A stretch of DNA of 20,543 nt from a virus. The stretch lies in IMG/VR virus record IMGVR_UViG_3300017776_000272, positions 1-20,543 of that record. The stretch is one strand, 5' to 3'. Under the pieces are notes generated by a model. That model had not been told where the DNA came from. It made no database searches and worked only from the letters and a program-made list of their open reading frames with translations. Numbering within the stretch: position 1 is the stretch's first letter; the number at the start of each line of letters is the position of its first letter. The position numbers and the translations under genes are program-made. Shown one piece after another: positions 11,576 to 19,996 of this stretch.

Positions 11576-11787
11576 TATTCTAAAATAAGTTTCTTAATTG
11601 ATTGTGAGCCATCTATATTAGTTTCAAGTTCAGCTTTAGATTTAATACATCTATACTCAACATTGTTAGAAACATCCCTGTTGGCTATTCTTTTTCCTTT
11701 TAGGCAAGAACTTAAATCAGGTTGTAATCTTGCTTCTTTAATTTCGTTATTGACTAGCATTAATAAAGCTATGACCATTTGTTCCAT
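11575..11787 (-). CDS. Small probable exported protein
   Basis: A 70-residue protein with a short hydrophobic start MEQMVIALLMLVN and a mature part containing two cysteines, DLSSCLKGKRIA and EYRCIKSKAE, likely paired. It resembles a small protein seen beside lysis genes in marine phages (pattern QPDLSSCLKGKR). The ATG overlaps the preceding stop (TGATG). A spanin-like or envelope role is possible but it lacks a lipobox. The function is unknown. Confidence 0.65.
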   Translation of the reverse strand: MEQMVIALLMLVNNEIKEARLQPDLSSCLKGKRIANRDVSNNVEYRCIKSKAELETNIDGSQSIKKLILE

Positions 11788-12158
11788 CAGTGATCTCCAT
11801 TAAGTTTGCCAATATTTGCTCTAACGCTATCTTTTAATTTTTCTATATCGTTTAATGCTTTATCTAAATCTTTATCAATAGAACTAATCATGACTTTGTT
11901 GTGCATCATGTCATCAACTCTTTCAGTTAATTTTTCTACTTGTAAAGCCAAGTGTTCAATTAACATAAATTGTTCTTGATCTATTGGTTTTTGAGTTGAG
12001 GCCTCAAGTAAATCTTGTTCCATCAATGCTTTAGATGTTTCAAGGTGTATTATTCTTGAATTAATTTCTGCATAAGTCCACACAGCTATTGAAATTCCAA
12101 CAGCTATCATTACTAAAGTTTTTAAATCTGTTTTAAATGATGTTTGTTCTGTAATCAT
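11787..12158 (-). CDS. Membrane-anchored coiled-coil protein
   Basis: A 123-residue protein. A short cytoplasmic start is followed by one membrane helix, LVMIAVGISIAVWTYAEI (about residues 15-32), and then a long helical, coiled-coil region (HLETSKALMEQDLLEAS; HLALQVEKLTERVDDMM; DKALNDIEKLKDSVR). This topology fits an inner-membrane spanin or a lysis/holin accessory protein, and it lies in the lysis module. No outer-membrane lipoprotein partner is certain, though the next two upstream small frames are candidates. Confidence 0.65.
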   Translation of the reverse strand: MITEQTSFKTDLKTLVMIAVGISIAVWTYAEINSRIIHLETSKALMEQDLLEASTQKPIDQEQFMLIEHLALQVEKLTERVDDMMHNKVMISSIDKDLDKALNDIEKLKDSVRANIGKLNGDH

Positions 12159-12252
12159 AATTTAAATATTGTATTTTTGAATTAGCTGGTTTTACGCAAA
12201 ACGCTAATAGCGTCATAAGTATTATCAAAACACCTGTAAAATAATAATTCAT
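12133..12252 (-). CDS. Tiny membrane or signal-peptide protein
   Basis: A 39-residue frame starting MNYYFTGVLIILMTLLAFC and continuing VKPANSK, with GGAG seven bases before the ATG. The hydrophobic core followed by AFC could be a lipobox (L-x-F-C), which would make this a mini-lipoprotein and possible o-spanin for the adjacent anchored coiled coil. It overlaps that gene's start by 26 bases. It is short, so the call is tentative. Confidence 0.5.
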   Translation of the reverse strand: MNYYFTGVLIILMTLLAFCVKPANSKIQYLNYDYRTNII

Positions 12253-12268
12253 ATCTAAACTCCATAAG

Positions 12269-12598
12269 TTAGTTTCCATGATCAACCATTACTATTTTGA
12301 TTCCTAATTTTTTTTGTTTGGCAGAGGGTATTCTCCAAATCTTACGCCTATAAGACTTGACATTCTTCCTGTAAGTATTTGTTTTTATATCAACAAGTTC
12401 AATCTTCCCATCAGGGCTTACCAAAACTAAATCAAAAGGGCATTGTGGATCACATGACTTGGCTACCCAATAGCCTTGTCTAGTATAATCAGCTATACAC
12501 TGATATTCTCCAATAGTTCCTTTTTGAGTTTTATTTAACTTATTAGGTTTGATATTAGATTGAGCAAGGTTGATAGACTTATCAATCCTACTGCCCAT
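12269..12598 (-). CDS. PD-(D/E)XK nuclease, resolvase-like
   Basis: A 109-residue protein with a complete PD-(D/E)XK active-site set: GTIGEYQCIADYTRQGYWV (E31), PFDLVLVSPDG (D56) and ELVDIKTNTY (D70-x-K72). The small size and GxxGE start resemble archaeal Hjc-type or phage Holliday-junction resolvases. It lies among late genes, where phages often keep a resolvase-like nuclease for packaging or for clearing branched DNA. The start is uncertain: the ATG overlaps the 68-residue gene by 64 bases and has a weak ribosome site, but no later ATG precedes the motif. Confidence 0.75.
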   Translation of the reverse strand: MGSRIDKSINLAQSNIKPNKLNKTQKGTIGEYQCIADYTRQGYWVAKSCDPQCPFDLVLVSPDGKIELVDIKTNTYRKNVKSYRRKIWRIPSAKQKKLGIKIVMVDHGN

Positions 12599-12741
12599 AA
12601 TAATTTATAAATTGAATTTACTTTAGCATCTAAATGAGCCAAGTGATTATCTTTAATTACAGAAATTTTATTATGAATTAATTTTATTTCACCTTGTAAT
12701 TTTATAATTTGTTCAGAGTTTTTTTGAGATTGAGTGGCCAT
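12535..12741 (-). CDS. Small coiled-coil protein with C-terminal membrane helix
   Basis: A 68-residue protein. QIIKLQGEIKLIHNKISVIK forms a coiled-coil-like helix and LLWAVGLISLSTLLNLISNLI a C-terminal membrane segment. It starts in a TAATG overlap with the stop of the large virion protein gene and overlaps the nuclease gene downstream. Tail-anchored proteins of this form are common in phage lysis regions (holin or holin-regulator candidates). No family is recognised. Confidence 0.65.
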   Translation of the reverse strand: MATQSQKNSEQIIKLQGEIKLIHNKISVIKDNHLAHLDAKVNSIYKLLWAVGLISLSTLLNLISNLIS

Positions 12742-15272
12742 TATCTATACCTATCTAAAGATTTAATAACACCATAACCCTCTAAAGCTGAAGCATTAGG
12801 TATAACTTTTTCGTTATAAGTTACATTTTCCTCTGCATTTTTTAAAATAGGTCTTTTCTCTATTGCTTGATCAACAACACCTGCACCACCACTTGATTCT
12901 GGTATTCCAAGTTTAAATATAGCTTCTTCTATTTCTTTTAATTGTTGAACTTTAACATTATTTTTTGCAACAGAGTCGTATAAAAATCTTCCACTAATAG
13001 TACCTTGTATGCCAAAAGTTTGAAAACCTGCAATTCCAACTGCACTTCTTGCGAAAGAGTTCCAAATACCCATAAAAGCATTTGCACCTTCATCAGCATT
13101 GACAAAAGTTTTTCTAGGTATTTTGCTTTCAATTTCTTTTGCAAAAGCTAATAATTGTTTTTGTTCTTGGGGAGTAAATAAAAGTTTTGAAACATTTTTT
13201 CCACTTCCATTAAAAGCCTCATTTGTAGCTTTAACAAATTGAATAGGATCAAATACTTCTCTACTACCTTGTTTTTTAAAACTATTTTGAATGATTCTTA
13301 AATAAGCACCATCTTTAATTAATTGTCTGCCTTCTGTATTTGGTTTAAATATGTCATGTAATTTATTAATTACTTTAACACTTTTGTCTTGCCATGCTTT
13401 ACCAGATGCTGAATTACCATAAACAAAATTAGCAATTTCTGTAGAAGTATAATCACCATCAATTACATTTCTAACAAATTTACCACCTGAATCTATTTGC
13501 TTAACACCTTTTTTAGTAATATTTGAAACACTAAAAGTTTTCATAAATTCTGTGTTAGCAGCTCTAGCTTTTTTAACTGCGTCTAAAACATCTTTACTTC
13601 CACTTGTTAAACCTTTTTCAATAGCGTCATCATAAAAAACATCAAACCTTTTTTTAATAACCATTAACGCAGATTTATCTACACCATTTGGCATATTTGA
13701 CATCATTTTAACTATTTTTTTTCTTTCAGTTTCTAACATTCCAACTGTAATTTTAGATAAATTTTTGTTTTCTAAAGATGACATAAATTTATTTAAACTT
13801 TTCATAACCACACTAGATTGAGGCATAAGTTCTTTATTTAATACTTGTCCTATTCCATCATCAGCGTCTAGCAAGGCTTTATTAATATGATATGTAAAGT
13901 TTTTTAATACAGGTTTTTTAAAACTTAATTTAGCGTTTTTATCTACAGCTGAATATTTAGCTTGAACACTATTATACATTTTTTCTTCTGTTTCTTTTAT
14001 AAGTTGTTCAACTTGTTTAATATTTTCATCAACATTTTTTCCAACTTCATTTTTCATATTAGGTGGAATTTGATCAACACTATTTTTTTGATTTAATAAT
14101 TTTGATCTATATTTACCAAGATACTCAAATACTTGTTTTAATTGTTTATCATCCTGTGCTTGTATAATTTTTTGAATATCATCACCATAAGCACCATCCC
14201 TCATTAATTGAATTTTATTTAAAACTTTTTTATTACCACTAGCTTGAGCCAACCAAATAGATATTCCAAATTCATTTAGACCTACCATATTTCCTGCGGT
14301 TGTTTTATCTAAACCAGATTCAAGTGCTTTAGCAAAGTCAACCATTAAAGTCTTATTGGCCAAAACTTTATCATTAGCACCATATTCTTTTGCTAATTTT
14401 ATTGTAGCGTTTGTAACTGTTCCCTTATTATCAAAGTAAAGACCAGATCCTGATGCTATATTAAATCTACTTGGAATTTGATTTTTAACTACATTTTTAA
14501 CTGCATTAAAACCACTCCAAGTTTTTAAAAATTGTCCAACTTTTTCACCACCTGCACCTGCTACTAAATTTATTAATGCTTTATCTTCTTCAAGAATAGG
14601 AATCATTCCTTCACCTTGTTTTGATCCAAGAGTATAGCTTATAACATCACTTGCACCACCTGTGGCCATAGCACTTCCACCATGAGCAACAACTTTAGCA
14701 ATAGTTCCTTTAGCTACATTTCTTTCAACCCAACCAGCACCTGGAATATACATTAAAGTCATACCAACTGTATTAACAAAACCATCTACACTAATTCCAG
14801 GTTTATCAAGATAGAAACTATTATTACCATCTTTAACTGTGTTTTGAGGAAGGGTAACTATAATATTATCAAATTTGTCTTTAGATAAAACTGTACCTGG
14901 ATATTGTTTCATGATCATATCAAGTCTAGCATCACTATTAGCATTTGATAACCAACCAACATTTAAAGCTAAACCTTTTGCCAAAGAATCTGTTTTAATT
15001 TGATACACTTCACCCATTTGTTTAAATTCAGTTTTGCTATCTCCAGTAACTGCGTCAACAGTTACATCTAGCATTTTTTCAAACCAAGTAGGCTCACTCT
15101 CTTTTTTTTCTATTTTTTTTAATTTTTGGGCGTTTAATTCTTCAATAGTTTTTTGATCAAGAACAATTTCACCTTCTTTAATATCGTATTCTTTTTCAAC
15201 TTTCTTTTTTTCACTTTGAGCATTTAAATTTTTAATTAATTCTTCATCTGTAACTATTTGACCTATTTCCAT
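12741..15272 (-). CDS. Large internal virion / DNA-ejection protein
   Basis: An 843-residue protein, the largest here. The N-terminus is charged and repetitive (DEELIKNLNAQ and QKTIEELNAQ). A Gly/Ala-rich hydrophobic part follows (FVNTVGMTLMYIPGAGW; AMATGGASDVISY). The centre is long and helical, and a second Gly-rich segment lies near residues 745-775 (AVGIAGFQTFGIQGTISG). I see no lytic transglycosylase or lysozyme motif. Size, composition and position after two other ejection-type genes fit a podovirus internal core protein that enters the host envelope with the DNA. AAGGA precedes the ATG. Assignment is by context. Confidence 0.65.
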   Translation of the reverse strand: MEIGQIVTDEELIKNLNAQSEKKKVEKEYDIKEGEIVLDQKTIEELNAQKLKKIEKKESEPTWFEKMLDVTVDAVTGDSKTEFKQMGEVYQIKTDSLAKGLALNVGWLSNANSDARLDMIMKQYPGTVLSKDKFDNIIVTLPQNTVKDGNNSFYLDKPGISVDGFVNTVGMTLMYIPGAGWVERNVAKGTIAKVVAHGGSAMATGGASDVISYTLGSKQGEGMIPILEEDKALINLVAGAGGEKVGQFLKTWSGFNAVKNVVKNQIPSRFNIASGSGLYFDNKGTVTNATIKLAKEYGANDKVLANKTLMVDFAKALESGLDKTTAGNMVGLNEFGISIWLAQASGNKKVLNKIQLMRDGAYGDDIQKIIQAQDDKQLKQVFEYLGKYRSKLLNQKNSVDQIPPNMKNEVGKNVDENIKQVEQLIKETEEKMYNSVQAKYSAVDKNAKLSFKKPVLKNFTYHINKALLDADDGIGQVLNKELMPQSSVVMKSLNKFMSSLENKNLSKITVGMLETERKKIVKMMSNMPNGVDKSALMVIKKRFDVFYDDAIEKGLTSGSKDVLDAVKKARAANTEFMKTFSVSNITKKGVKQIDSGGKFVRNVIDGDYTSTEIANFVYGNSASGKAWQDKSVKVINKLHDIFKPNTEGRQLIKDGAYLRIIQNSFKKQGSREVFDPIQFVKATNEAFNGSGKNVSKLLFTPQEQKQLLAFAKEIESKIPRKTFVNADEGANAFMGIWNSFARSAVGIAGFQTFGIQGTISGRFLYDSVAKNNVKVQQLKEIEEAIFKLGIPESSGGAGVVDQAIEKRPILKNAEENVTYNEKVIPNASALEGYGVIKSLDRYR

Positions 15273-15288
15273 AATATTCCTTTTTTAA

Positions 15289-16311
15289 TTATTCGTAACC
15301 AATCCACATCCAGTTACCATTAGGTAATTCGTAATATTTTTTTCCATTCTTTATTTCAATTTTAGCACCATCTGCTAAATCAACTTTTTTAGATAAATCA
15401 AACATTTGAGCTTTTTCTTCTTTACTAAATAAAGGATTTAATAATTCACCATCTTTACCTTTAGCATTAACATAGCCACTCCACATTTGGTTAAAAGTTT
15501 GCATTTTACCATCAACCATTTTTTTTGATCCAGGCATTGTTCCATCTGAAGTCCATTCTTCAATCGCTTGAGCCTTAAGTATTTTTCTATCATTTATAGC
15601 TGTATTAATTTCAATTACATTATTAATACCCTCTTTACTCATACTTAAACTAGGTGCTAGTGACATAAAAAATGTCATTTCTTTGTCGGAAATTGATCCT
15701 TTAGTTTTGCTAATAGCGTCTAAAGTAAATGAAGAAGATAAAATTTGTAAAACTTCTGCGTTTGCAATAGTTCCTTTTAAACCTTCTCCTTTATCATAAC
15801 TTGATAACCAGTTAGTATCTATTCCAAATCTTTCACCAAGTTTTGCAATATCTAATAATGTTGTTCCACCTGCTCCTGTTTCTATTTCTTGAGAAACTTC
15901 GCTTAAAAGTTCAAGTGATGTGTTTTGTTCCATAGCTTTATTACCATCATCTTTAACAGTATTAACAAATTCACCTTCACCTTTTCCAACTATTTCATTA
16001 AATTTACTTTCTTTTTTTGATGAAGCATCAACATTTATATTAGTATTATTAGGTTTTGAAGGAATAGGTATTAGAGTTCCATTACTAGCTTGAATTTCTG
16101 CCTCTGTTGCAAATTGTGTACCACCTGTTAAAGTATTTAAAACACCTTTAGTTTTTTTAAGAGTTGGGGCAAAGGCTTTTTTTATTTTCGCAGCTTGTAA
16201 AACAGAGTTCATTCCTGCCTCACCTAAACTTTTTCCTTTAGCACCTTCACTCATTAGACCTAAACCTATTAATAAATCTTCGTTCTCTAATAAACCTTTT
16301 AATATACTCAT
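15289..16311 (-). CDS. Putative DNA-ejection (internal virion) protein
   Basis: A 340-residue protein. The start is MSILKGLLENEDLLIGLGLM, then comes a low-complexity part (IPIPSKPNNTNINVDASS) and a helical domain with GSISDKEMTFFMSLAPSLS, MSKEGINNVIEINTAINDR. That last pattern recurs in DNA-transfer proteins of many podoviruses. The C-terminus IEIKNGKKYYELPNGNWMWIGY looks like a small beta hairpin. It is coupled upstream by TAATG and followed after 16 bases by the large virion gene. It probably acts in genome ejection. Confidence 0.65.
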   Translation of the reverse strand: MSILKGLLENEDLLIGLGLMSEGAKGKSLGEAGMNSVLQAAKIKKAFAPTLKKTKGVLNTLTGGTQFATEAEIQASNGTLIPIPSKPNNTNINVDASSKKESKFNEIVGKGEGEFVNTVKDDGNKAMEQNTSLELLSEVSQEIETGAGGTTLLDIAKLGERFGIDTNWLSSYDKGEGLKGTIANAEVLQILSSSFTLDAISKTKGSISDKEMTFFMSLAPSLSMSKEGINNVIEINTAINDRKILKAQAIEEWTSDGTMPGSKKMVDGKMQTFNQMWSGYVNAKGKDGELLNPLFSKEEKAQMFDLSKKVDLADGAKIEIKNGKKYYELPNGNWMWIGYE

Positions 16312-17345
16312 TAAATTAACCCCTGATCTTTAAGGTAATCTATAAAAAAAGGATTACCTGTTGTGTTTGTTTGTGTAAATGGCGTATGGCCATTTCTATT
16401 TAACCCATATTGATTGTCATTCATTGTATTTATTCTTGCAGTTATATCTGTTTTAGCTTTTTCATATCTTTCTAAAAGTCCTTTAGAAACTGTGTTTGTT
16501 GAATTATTATTAAAATAATCATTAACCATTGAGTTCTCATTTGTTTCAATAGTTTTTACATCTTCAGGATTATCATATAAAACTACATTATTATTTCCAC
16601 CACCACCACCATCATTATTATTATTATTATCACCTAGTGTGCTACGATAATCTGTTTCATTAAATAAATAATTATATTCAGGTGATCCCTCTACAATAAC
16701 TCCATTAGGATTCCAATTTAATCCTGTACCTAATTCGTATGCTTTTATATCTGCTGTAGACATATATTTATTTCTTCTTTTTTTATTTGCAGCATTGGCA
16801 AAAGGAGAGATAATTTCTTTTAAAATATTTAAAGTAATAAATGGTGAACTTGTAATTCTTTCAAATCTAGTTTTTCCAGTTAAAGCATCATTAATATTTA
16901 CACCTTGATCTACAAGATCAACTATGTTTTGTGCAACAGCAGTATCTTGTTGAGATTGAGTCATAGCAGTATTGTAAGAAGTGTCTGTAATTCCTTGATA
17001 TGCTTGAGTTGATCCACCACCAGATGATGATTGATTATTGTCATTACCACCTCTGTCCATTGAACTAGATACATCACCACCAGCTCTATTTTGGCCAGGA
17101 TCAGTTGATCCAAAACCATCATAACTTAATAGACCAGATGCACCGACATTCGGTTGATCATTTTTTAAAGAGCCATGTAAATTAGCGTCTAGCAACAAAC
17201 CTTTTTCAGCTTCAGTTATGTAAGCTAATTCTGTTGATGGTGATTCAGGTGATGATTTCCAATATTTAGGTGCTTGAACTTCTTCAGTTTCACCTAGATA
17301 ATTTCTAACGCCACCTTGCATTACAAAGTCTTTTTCTAAAAGCAT
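16311..17345 (-). CDS. Structural protein with conserved VRNYLGE start
   Basis: A 344-residue protein. The start contains GGVRNYLGETEEVQAPKYW and STELAYITEAEKGLLLDANL, a conserved block that I recognise from marine phage virion proteins. The following part is low-complexity (Gly/Ser/Asn/Gln runs, including a DNNNNND-GGGGG stretch coded by trinucleotide repeats) and the end is helical. I chose the ATG at 17345, which has AGGA eight bases upstream. An ATG at codon 9 is an alternative. It lies in the ejection-protein group between the Gly-rich protein and the 340-residue protein. The precise role is unknown. Confidence 0.7.
   Translation of the reverse strand: MLLEKDFVMQGGVRNYLGETEEVQAPKYWKSSPESPSTELAYITEAEKGLLLDANLHGSLKNDQPNVGASGLLSYDGFGSTDPGQNRAGGDVSSSMDRGGNDNNQSSSGGGSTQAYQGITDTSYNTAMTQSQQDTAVAQNIVDLVDQGVNINDALTGKTRFERITSSPFITLNILKEIISPFANAANKKRRNKYMSTADIKAYELGTGLNWNPNGVIVEGSPEYNYLFNETDYRSTLGDNNNNNDGGGGGNNNVVLYDNPEDVKTIETNENSMVNDYFNNNSTNTVSKGLLERYEKAKTDITARINTMNDNQYGLNRNGHTPFTQTNTTGNPFFIDYLKDQGLI
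16597..16632. repeat. Trinucleotide repeats CCA and TTA inside a virion gene
   Basis: Five CCA units (16597-16611) are followed by TCA and a run of about six TTA/ATT units to 16632. On the coding strand they give Asn and Gly runs. The unit of three keeps the frame, so length change would alter a linker without breaking the protein. Confidence 0.85.
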
Positions 17346-17354
17346 TTAAAATTC

Positions 17355-17465
17355 CTATAAAATTATTGAAACTACAAATAACACACCAAGAATAATAATA
17401 TATTTAGATGTATTGTTATCTATATCTGTTTTTAAATCATAAATTATTTTATTTATTTTTTCCAT
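17355..17465 (-). CDS. Tiny single-pass membrane protein
   Basis: A 36-residue frame: a charged start MEKINKIIYDLKTDIDNNTS followed by a membrane helix YIIILGVLFVVSIIL that ends the protein. It starts in a TAATG overlap with the upstream stop and ends nine bases before the next gene's ATG, filling an otherwise empty gap in a compact operon, which supports it. It may be a minor virion or membrane component. The function is unknown. Confidence 0.6.
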   Translation of the reverse strand: MEKINKIIYDLKTDIDNNTSKYIIILGVLFVVSIIL

Positions 17466-18187
17466 TATAATAACCCCCCTAATAATGCACCAGCAATAGC
17501 ACCTTGAACTCCAAATGCAGCACCCCCCATAGTTCCTAATTGTGATCCAATTAATGCACCACCAGCAGCTTGAGTAAATCTGTTTGGATCTGTATTACTT
17601 GTTGTGTTTTGTTGTGGTAATCCTGTTGCAATAGGATTAACTAAAGAACTATATTGTTGTAAGGCACTAAACGGAGCCATGTTTTTTTGTCTTTCAAGAT
17701 TTTCTAACTGCGCTCCAGTTTGAACTAAACTTGGTGTACTACTAGCTATGTTTAATTGATTTGCTCTCTCTGTGTTGTATTGTTGAAAAGCTAAAGGCAT
17801 CGCAGCATCTGCAATACTTCCCATAATCATTTGTTGATTTACAGGAGAGCCTGGTGTTCTGCCCATTCCACTAAATTCTGAATTAATTGAAGTAGCAATA
17901 TCATTAGCTGAACTTTGTAGCAAAGGTTGTAAAAAAGGATTTAAATAATTCCCTGCTAAAGTATCTTGTAATTGTTGTTGAGAAGCTACTCCTAAATTTT
18001 CTTGAGCAGCTAGGCCTTGTAAAGTTTGAGTAGTCGGTGCAACATAACCAGCCGCAGCAACTCCTTGATTATATAAGTTTCCTGACTCTGAAATAATTTG
18101 ATTAAGAGCAGGTTTTGCAGGATCATAAGGATCGTTTTTTACAACTTGCGTCCCATTCCCACCACTTGATCCACCACCGAATGACAT
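17465..18187 (-). CDS. Gly-rich virion/ejection protein with glycine zipper
   Basis: A 240-residue protein. The start MSFGGGSSGGNGTQ is followed by a Gln/Ala/Asn-rich helical middle (QQQLQDTLAGNYLNPFLQPLL; DAAMPLAFQQYNTERANQL). The C-terminal segment GSQLGTMGGAAFGVQGAIAG and ALLGGLL forms a glycine zipper that can insert into membranes. This build is typical of small podovirus ejection proteins that form a channel for DNA. AAGGA precedes the ATG; the preceding gene's stop is three bases upstream. Confidence 0.65.
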   Translation of the reverse strand: MSFGGGSSGGNGTQVVKNDPYDPAKPALNQIISESGNLYNQGVAAAGYVAPTTQTLQGLAAQENLGVASQQQLQDTLAGNYLNPFLQPLLQSSANDIATSINSEFSGMGRTPGSPVNQQMIMGSIADAAMPLAFQQYNTERANQLNIASSTPSLVQTGAQLENLERQKNMAPFSALQQYSSLVNPIATGLPQQNTTSNTDPNRFTQAAGGALIGSQLGTMGGAAFGVQGAIAGALLGGLL

Positions 18188-18189
18188 AT

Positions 18190-18630
18190 TTATTTATCCT
18201 TTTTGTTTATTGATTTTTCAAGAACTACATGAGTCCTTTTGTATTTGTAATTTTGTAAAACTTTTTGCCAACCAGGTCTAGCAATAAGTTCCATTCCATC
18301 ACATTCGTTTTCTTTTGCAAATTCTTCTAATACTTGAATAAGAGGAATCCACTTTTGTCTTTGATTGCCTGTCACTATAAATACATGACAAACTTTTCTT
18401 AAAGTTCTTTTTATTATTTCTGTAACTACTACACCAAAATATTTTTCTTTTGTAGTAGGCTTGTCTTTATCCCAAATAATCCATAATTGCATTTCTTCTT
18501 TTCTTAAAGTGTCTAATACAAATTGTGCATTATGATTATCTCCAGAATAGGTTAAGGCATTGGCTATATCTTTTTTAACCAATACCCAAACCTCATCTAA
18601 ATTAGATGTGGGTATTCTTACTATTTTCAT
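18190..18630 (-). CDS. GNAT-like phage protein
   Basis: A 146-residue protein with the pattern of a phage GNAT-fold family: MQLWIIWDKD, YFGVVVTEIIKR, KVCHVFIVTGNQRQKWIPLI, VLEEFAKENECDGMELIA and RPGWQKVLQNYKYKRTHVVLEK. The family regularly lies among podovirus head and tail genes. Its acetyl-CoA-binding loop (usually R/Q-x-x-G-x-G/A) is not clear here (TGNQRQKW), so activity is doubtful and a structural role is possible. It is coupled upstream by TAATG. Confidence 0.7.
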   Translation of the reverse strand: MKIVRIPTSNLDEVWVLVKKDIANALTYSGDNHNAQFVLDTLRKEEMQLWIIWDKDKPTTKEKYFGVVVTEIIKRTLRKVCHVFIVTGNQRQKWIPLIQVLEEFAKENECDGMELIARPGWQKVLQNYKYKRTHVVLEKSINKKDK

Positions 18631-18959
18631 TATGTAATATTTAAATAACTTATTCCTATGTGAATTGAATCACTTGATGAAACTGTTGCCTTTAAAATAT
18701 CTGAATTTTCTAACACTAAAGGTACTGTTAAAATTTCAACACTACTATTAGCTGTTAATGATTGTGTTTTTAAAATAGTAAATTCAGCATTACTTTGAGA
18801 ACTATCCAATATATCCATAGATATTGTTGGAGTATTCCCTGTGTTATTTGTAATTCTAATTGATTTAACAATTAAAACTTCTTTTGATCCTGATGTTAAT
18901 AGAGGGGTTTCATTAGTTGTAGCTAAAGCCACCCCTTTAAATTTATATTGATTAGCCAT
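18630..18959 (-). CDS. Small beta-rich tail-associated protein
   Basis: A 109-residue protein. It begins MANQYKFKGVALATTNETPL and reads as a beta sandwich (VLIVKSIRITNNTGNTPTIS; SSVEILTVPLVLENSDILK; IHIGISYLNIT). I recognise the VALATTNET...SIRITNNT...SLTANSS...ISYLNIT series from marine phages, where it follows tail-fibre genes. It is probably a decoration or tail accessory protein. It starts two bases after the tail gene's stop and its end overlaps the GNAT-like gene. Confidence 0.7.
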   Translation of the reverse strand: MANQYKFKGVALATTNETPLLTSGSKEVLIVKSIRITNNTGNTPTISMDILDSSQSNAEFTILKTQSLTANSSVEILTVPLVLENSDILKATVSSSDSIHIGISYLNIT

Positions 18960-18961
18960 AA

Positions 18962-19996
18962 TTATCTAGCAGTGCATGGTACATTGTTTGAACCTACTAA
19001 TGATTGACCTATTGCCATGTAGATGTATGTGTGACCATTATCGTTTACTCCACCACCAAGACTTCTCCACTTAATACCATTAGATAAAAAGTCTGGATTT
19101 GGGTAATTGTTATCTGTTATTTCTGAAGCATTTGAATTTGCTCTTAAAAAAATACCAAGTCCATTGTAAGAAGTTCTTTTATTATCAAAAAGTTCCCAAA
19201 CACCATCTGCATTACTATCCTTTACCAAAATAAAGGATGGTTTAAATCCTGTGTAAATAAAGCTACCATCATCATTACCATTACCAGTATATTTACCAAA
19301 TTTACTATAACCAGTTTTCTCTGCGAAACAGTAGCCAATATAATTTGAACCAGAATTATTTACATATACTGAACCATCTATAGAAAAAACAGAAGAAGTA
19401 GGTGTTGTGCTATTAAATACAGTAGAAGCTCCTTCTGCAACAGTATCATTTAATTTTAATCTTTTATTATTTCCTACACTTGCATGATAAACAAACCAAT
19501 CTCTAGTATTAGACAAATCTTTAATTATTATCATTTTAGGTACAGCACCTAAACCATGACCAATAGTTCCTGCACTTCCTGTTCCTGTCCATTTACATAT
19601 TGAAAATCCTGCTGTTGTATTAACAGAAGTGTAAGTAGTATTTATAGAACCTGCTGTATTTGATGAACCTTGACCATTTGCTTTCCAGTTCCATGATGCG
19701 AAAGTATTTCCATTACCATTTACATCTGTATTAGTACCAAGAGTAAAACCATCTGAACCAAAAGCTGTTATACCATCAGCATTTGTTCCTTCAGCTTGGG
19801 TTGAATTACTAAAAATATTTTTTGAACTTCCTCTAACAGCATCAGTCCACCAATGCCAATTAGCATTACTTCTGCCTTTTAACCAAACTAAGTCCGGTTG
19901 AAATCCTACACCAGTAATAGCATTAGAACTTCCTGTTCCTGTATAAAGTTTAGTATTAAAATAATCTGTAGATTTATTAATTGTTGTGTATGCCAT
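18962..19996 (-). CDS. Tail protein with three tandem DUF7483-like repeats
   Basis: A 344-residue protein built from three related units of about 100 residues: LYTGTGSSNAITGVGFQPDLVWLKGR, CKWTGTGSAGTIGHGLGAVP-KMIIIKDL and KYTGNGNDDGSFIYTGFKPSFILVKD. Each has the order Thr-Gly-x-Gly, G-F/L-x-P, a hydrophobic strand with Lys, and then a Trp-containing segment (WHWWTDAVR, DWFVYHASV, VWELFDNKR). This is the layout of DUF7483-type domains found in marine phage tail proteins. It is probably part of the host-recognition apparatus. It starts in a TAATG overlap with the SPRY protein gene, so the two are probably made together. Confidence 0.75.
   Translation of the reverse strand: MAYTTINKSTDYFNTKLYTGTGSSNAITGVGFQPDLVWLKGRSNANWHWWTDAVRGSSKNIFSNSTQAEGTNADGITAFGSDGFTLGTNTDVNGNGNTFASWNWKANGQGSSNTAGSINTTYTSVNTTAGFSICKWTGTGSAGTIGHGLGAVPKMIIIKDLSNTRDWFVYHASVGNNKRLKLNDTVAEGASTVFNSTTPTSSVFSIDGSVYVNNSGSNYIGYCFAEKTGYSKFGKYTGNGNDDGSFIYTGFKPSFILVKDSNADGVWELFDNKRTSYNGLGIFLRANSNASEITDNNYPNPDFLSNGIKWRSLGGGVNDNGHTYIYMAIGQSLVGSNNVPCTAR

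Noticed and set aside
12938-13144. Minus-strand 68-residue frame inside the large virion gene
   Set aside because: It is an alternative frame within the 843-residue protein gene, without a start signal.
12741-15272. Lytic transglycosylase domain in the large virion protein
   Set aside because: T7-like phages often have one in their largest internal protein, but no transglycosylase or lysozyme motif is visible here.
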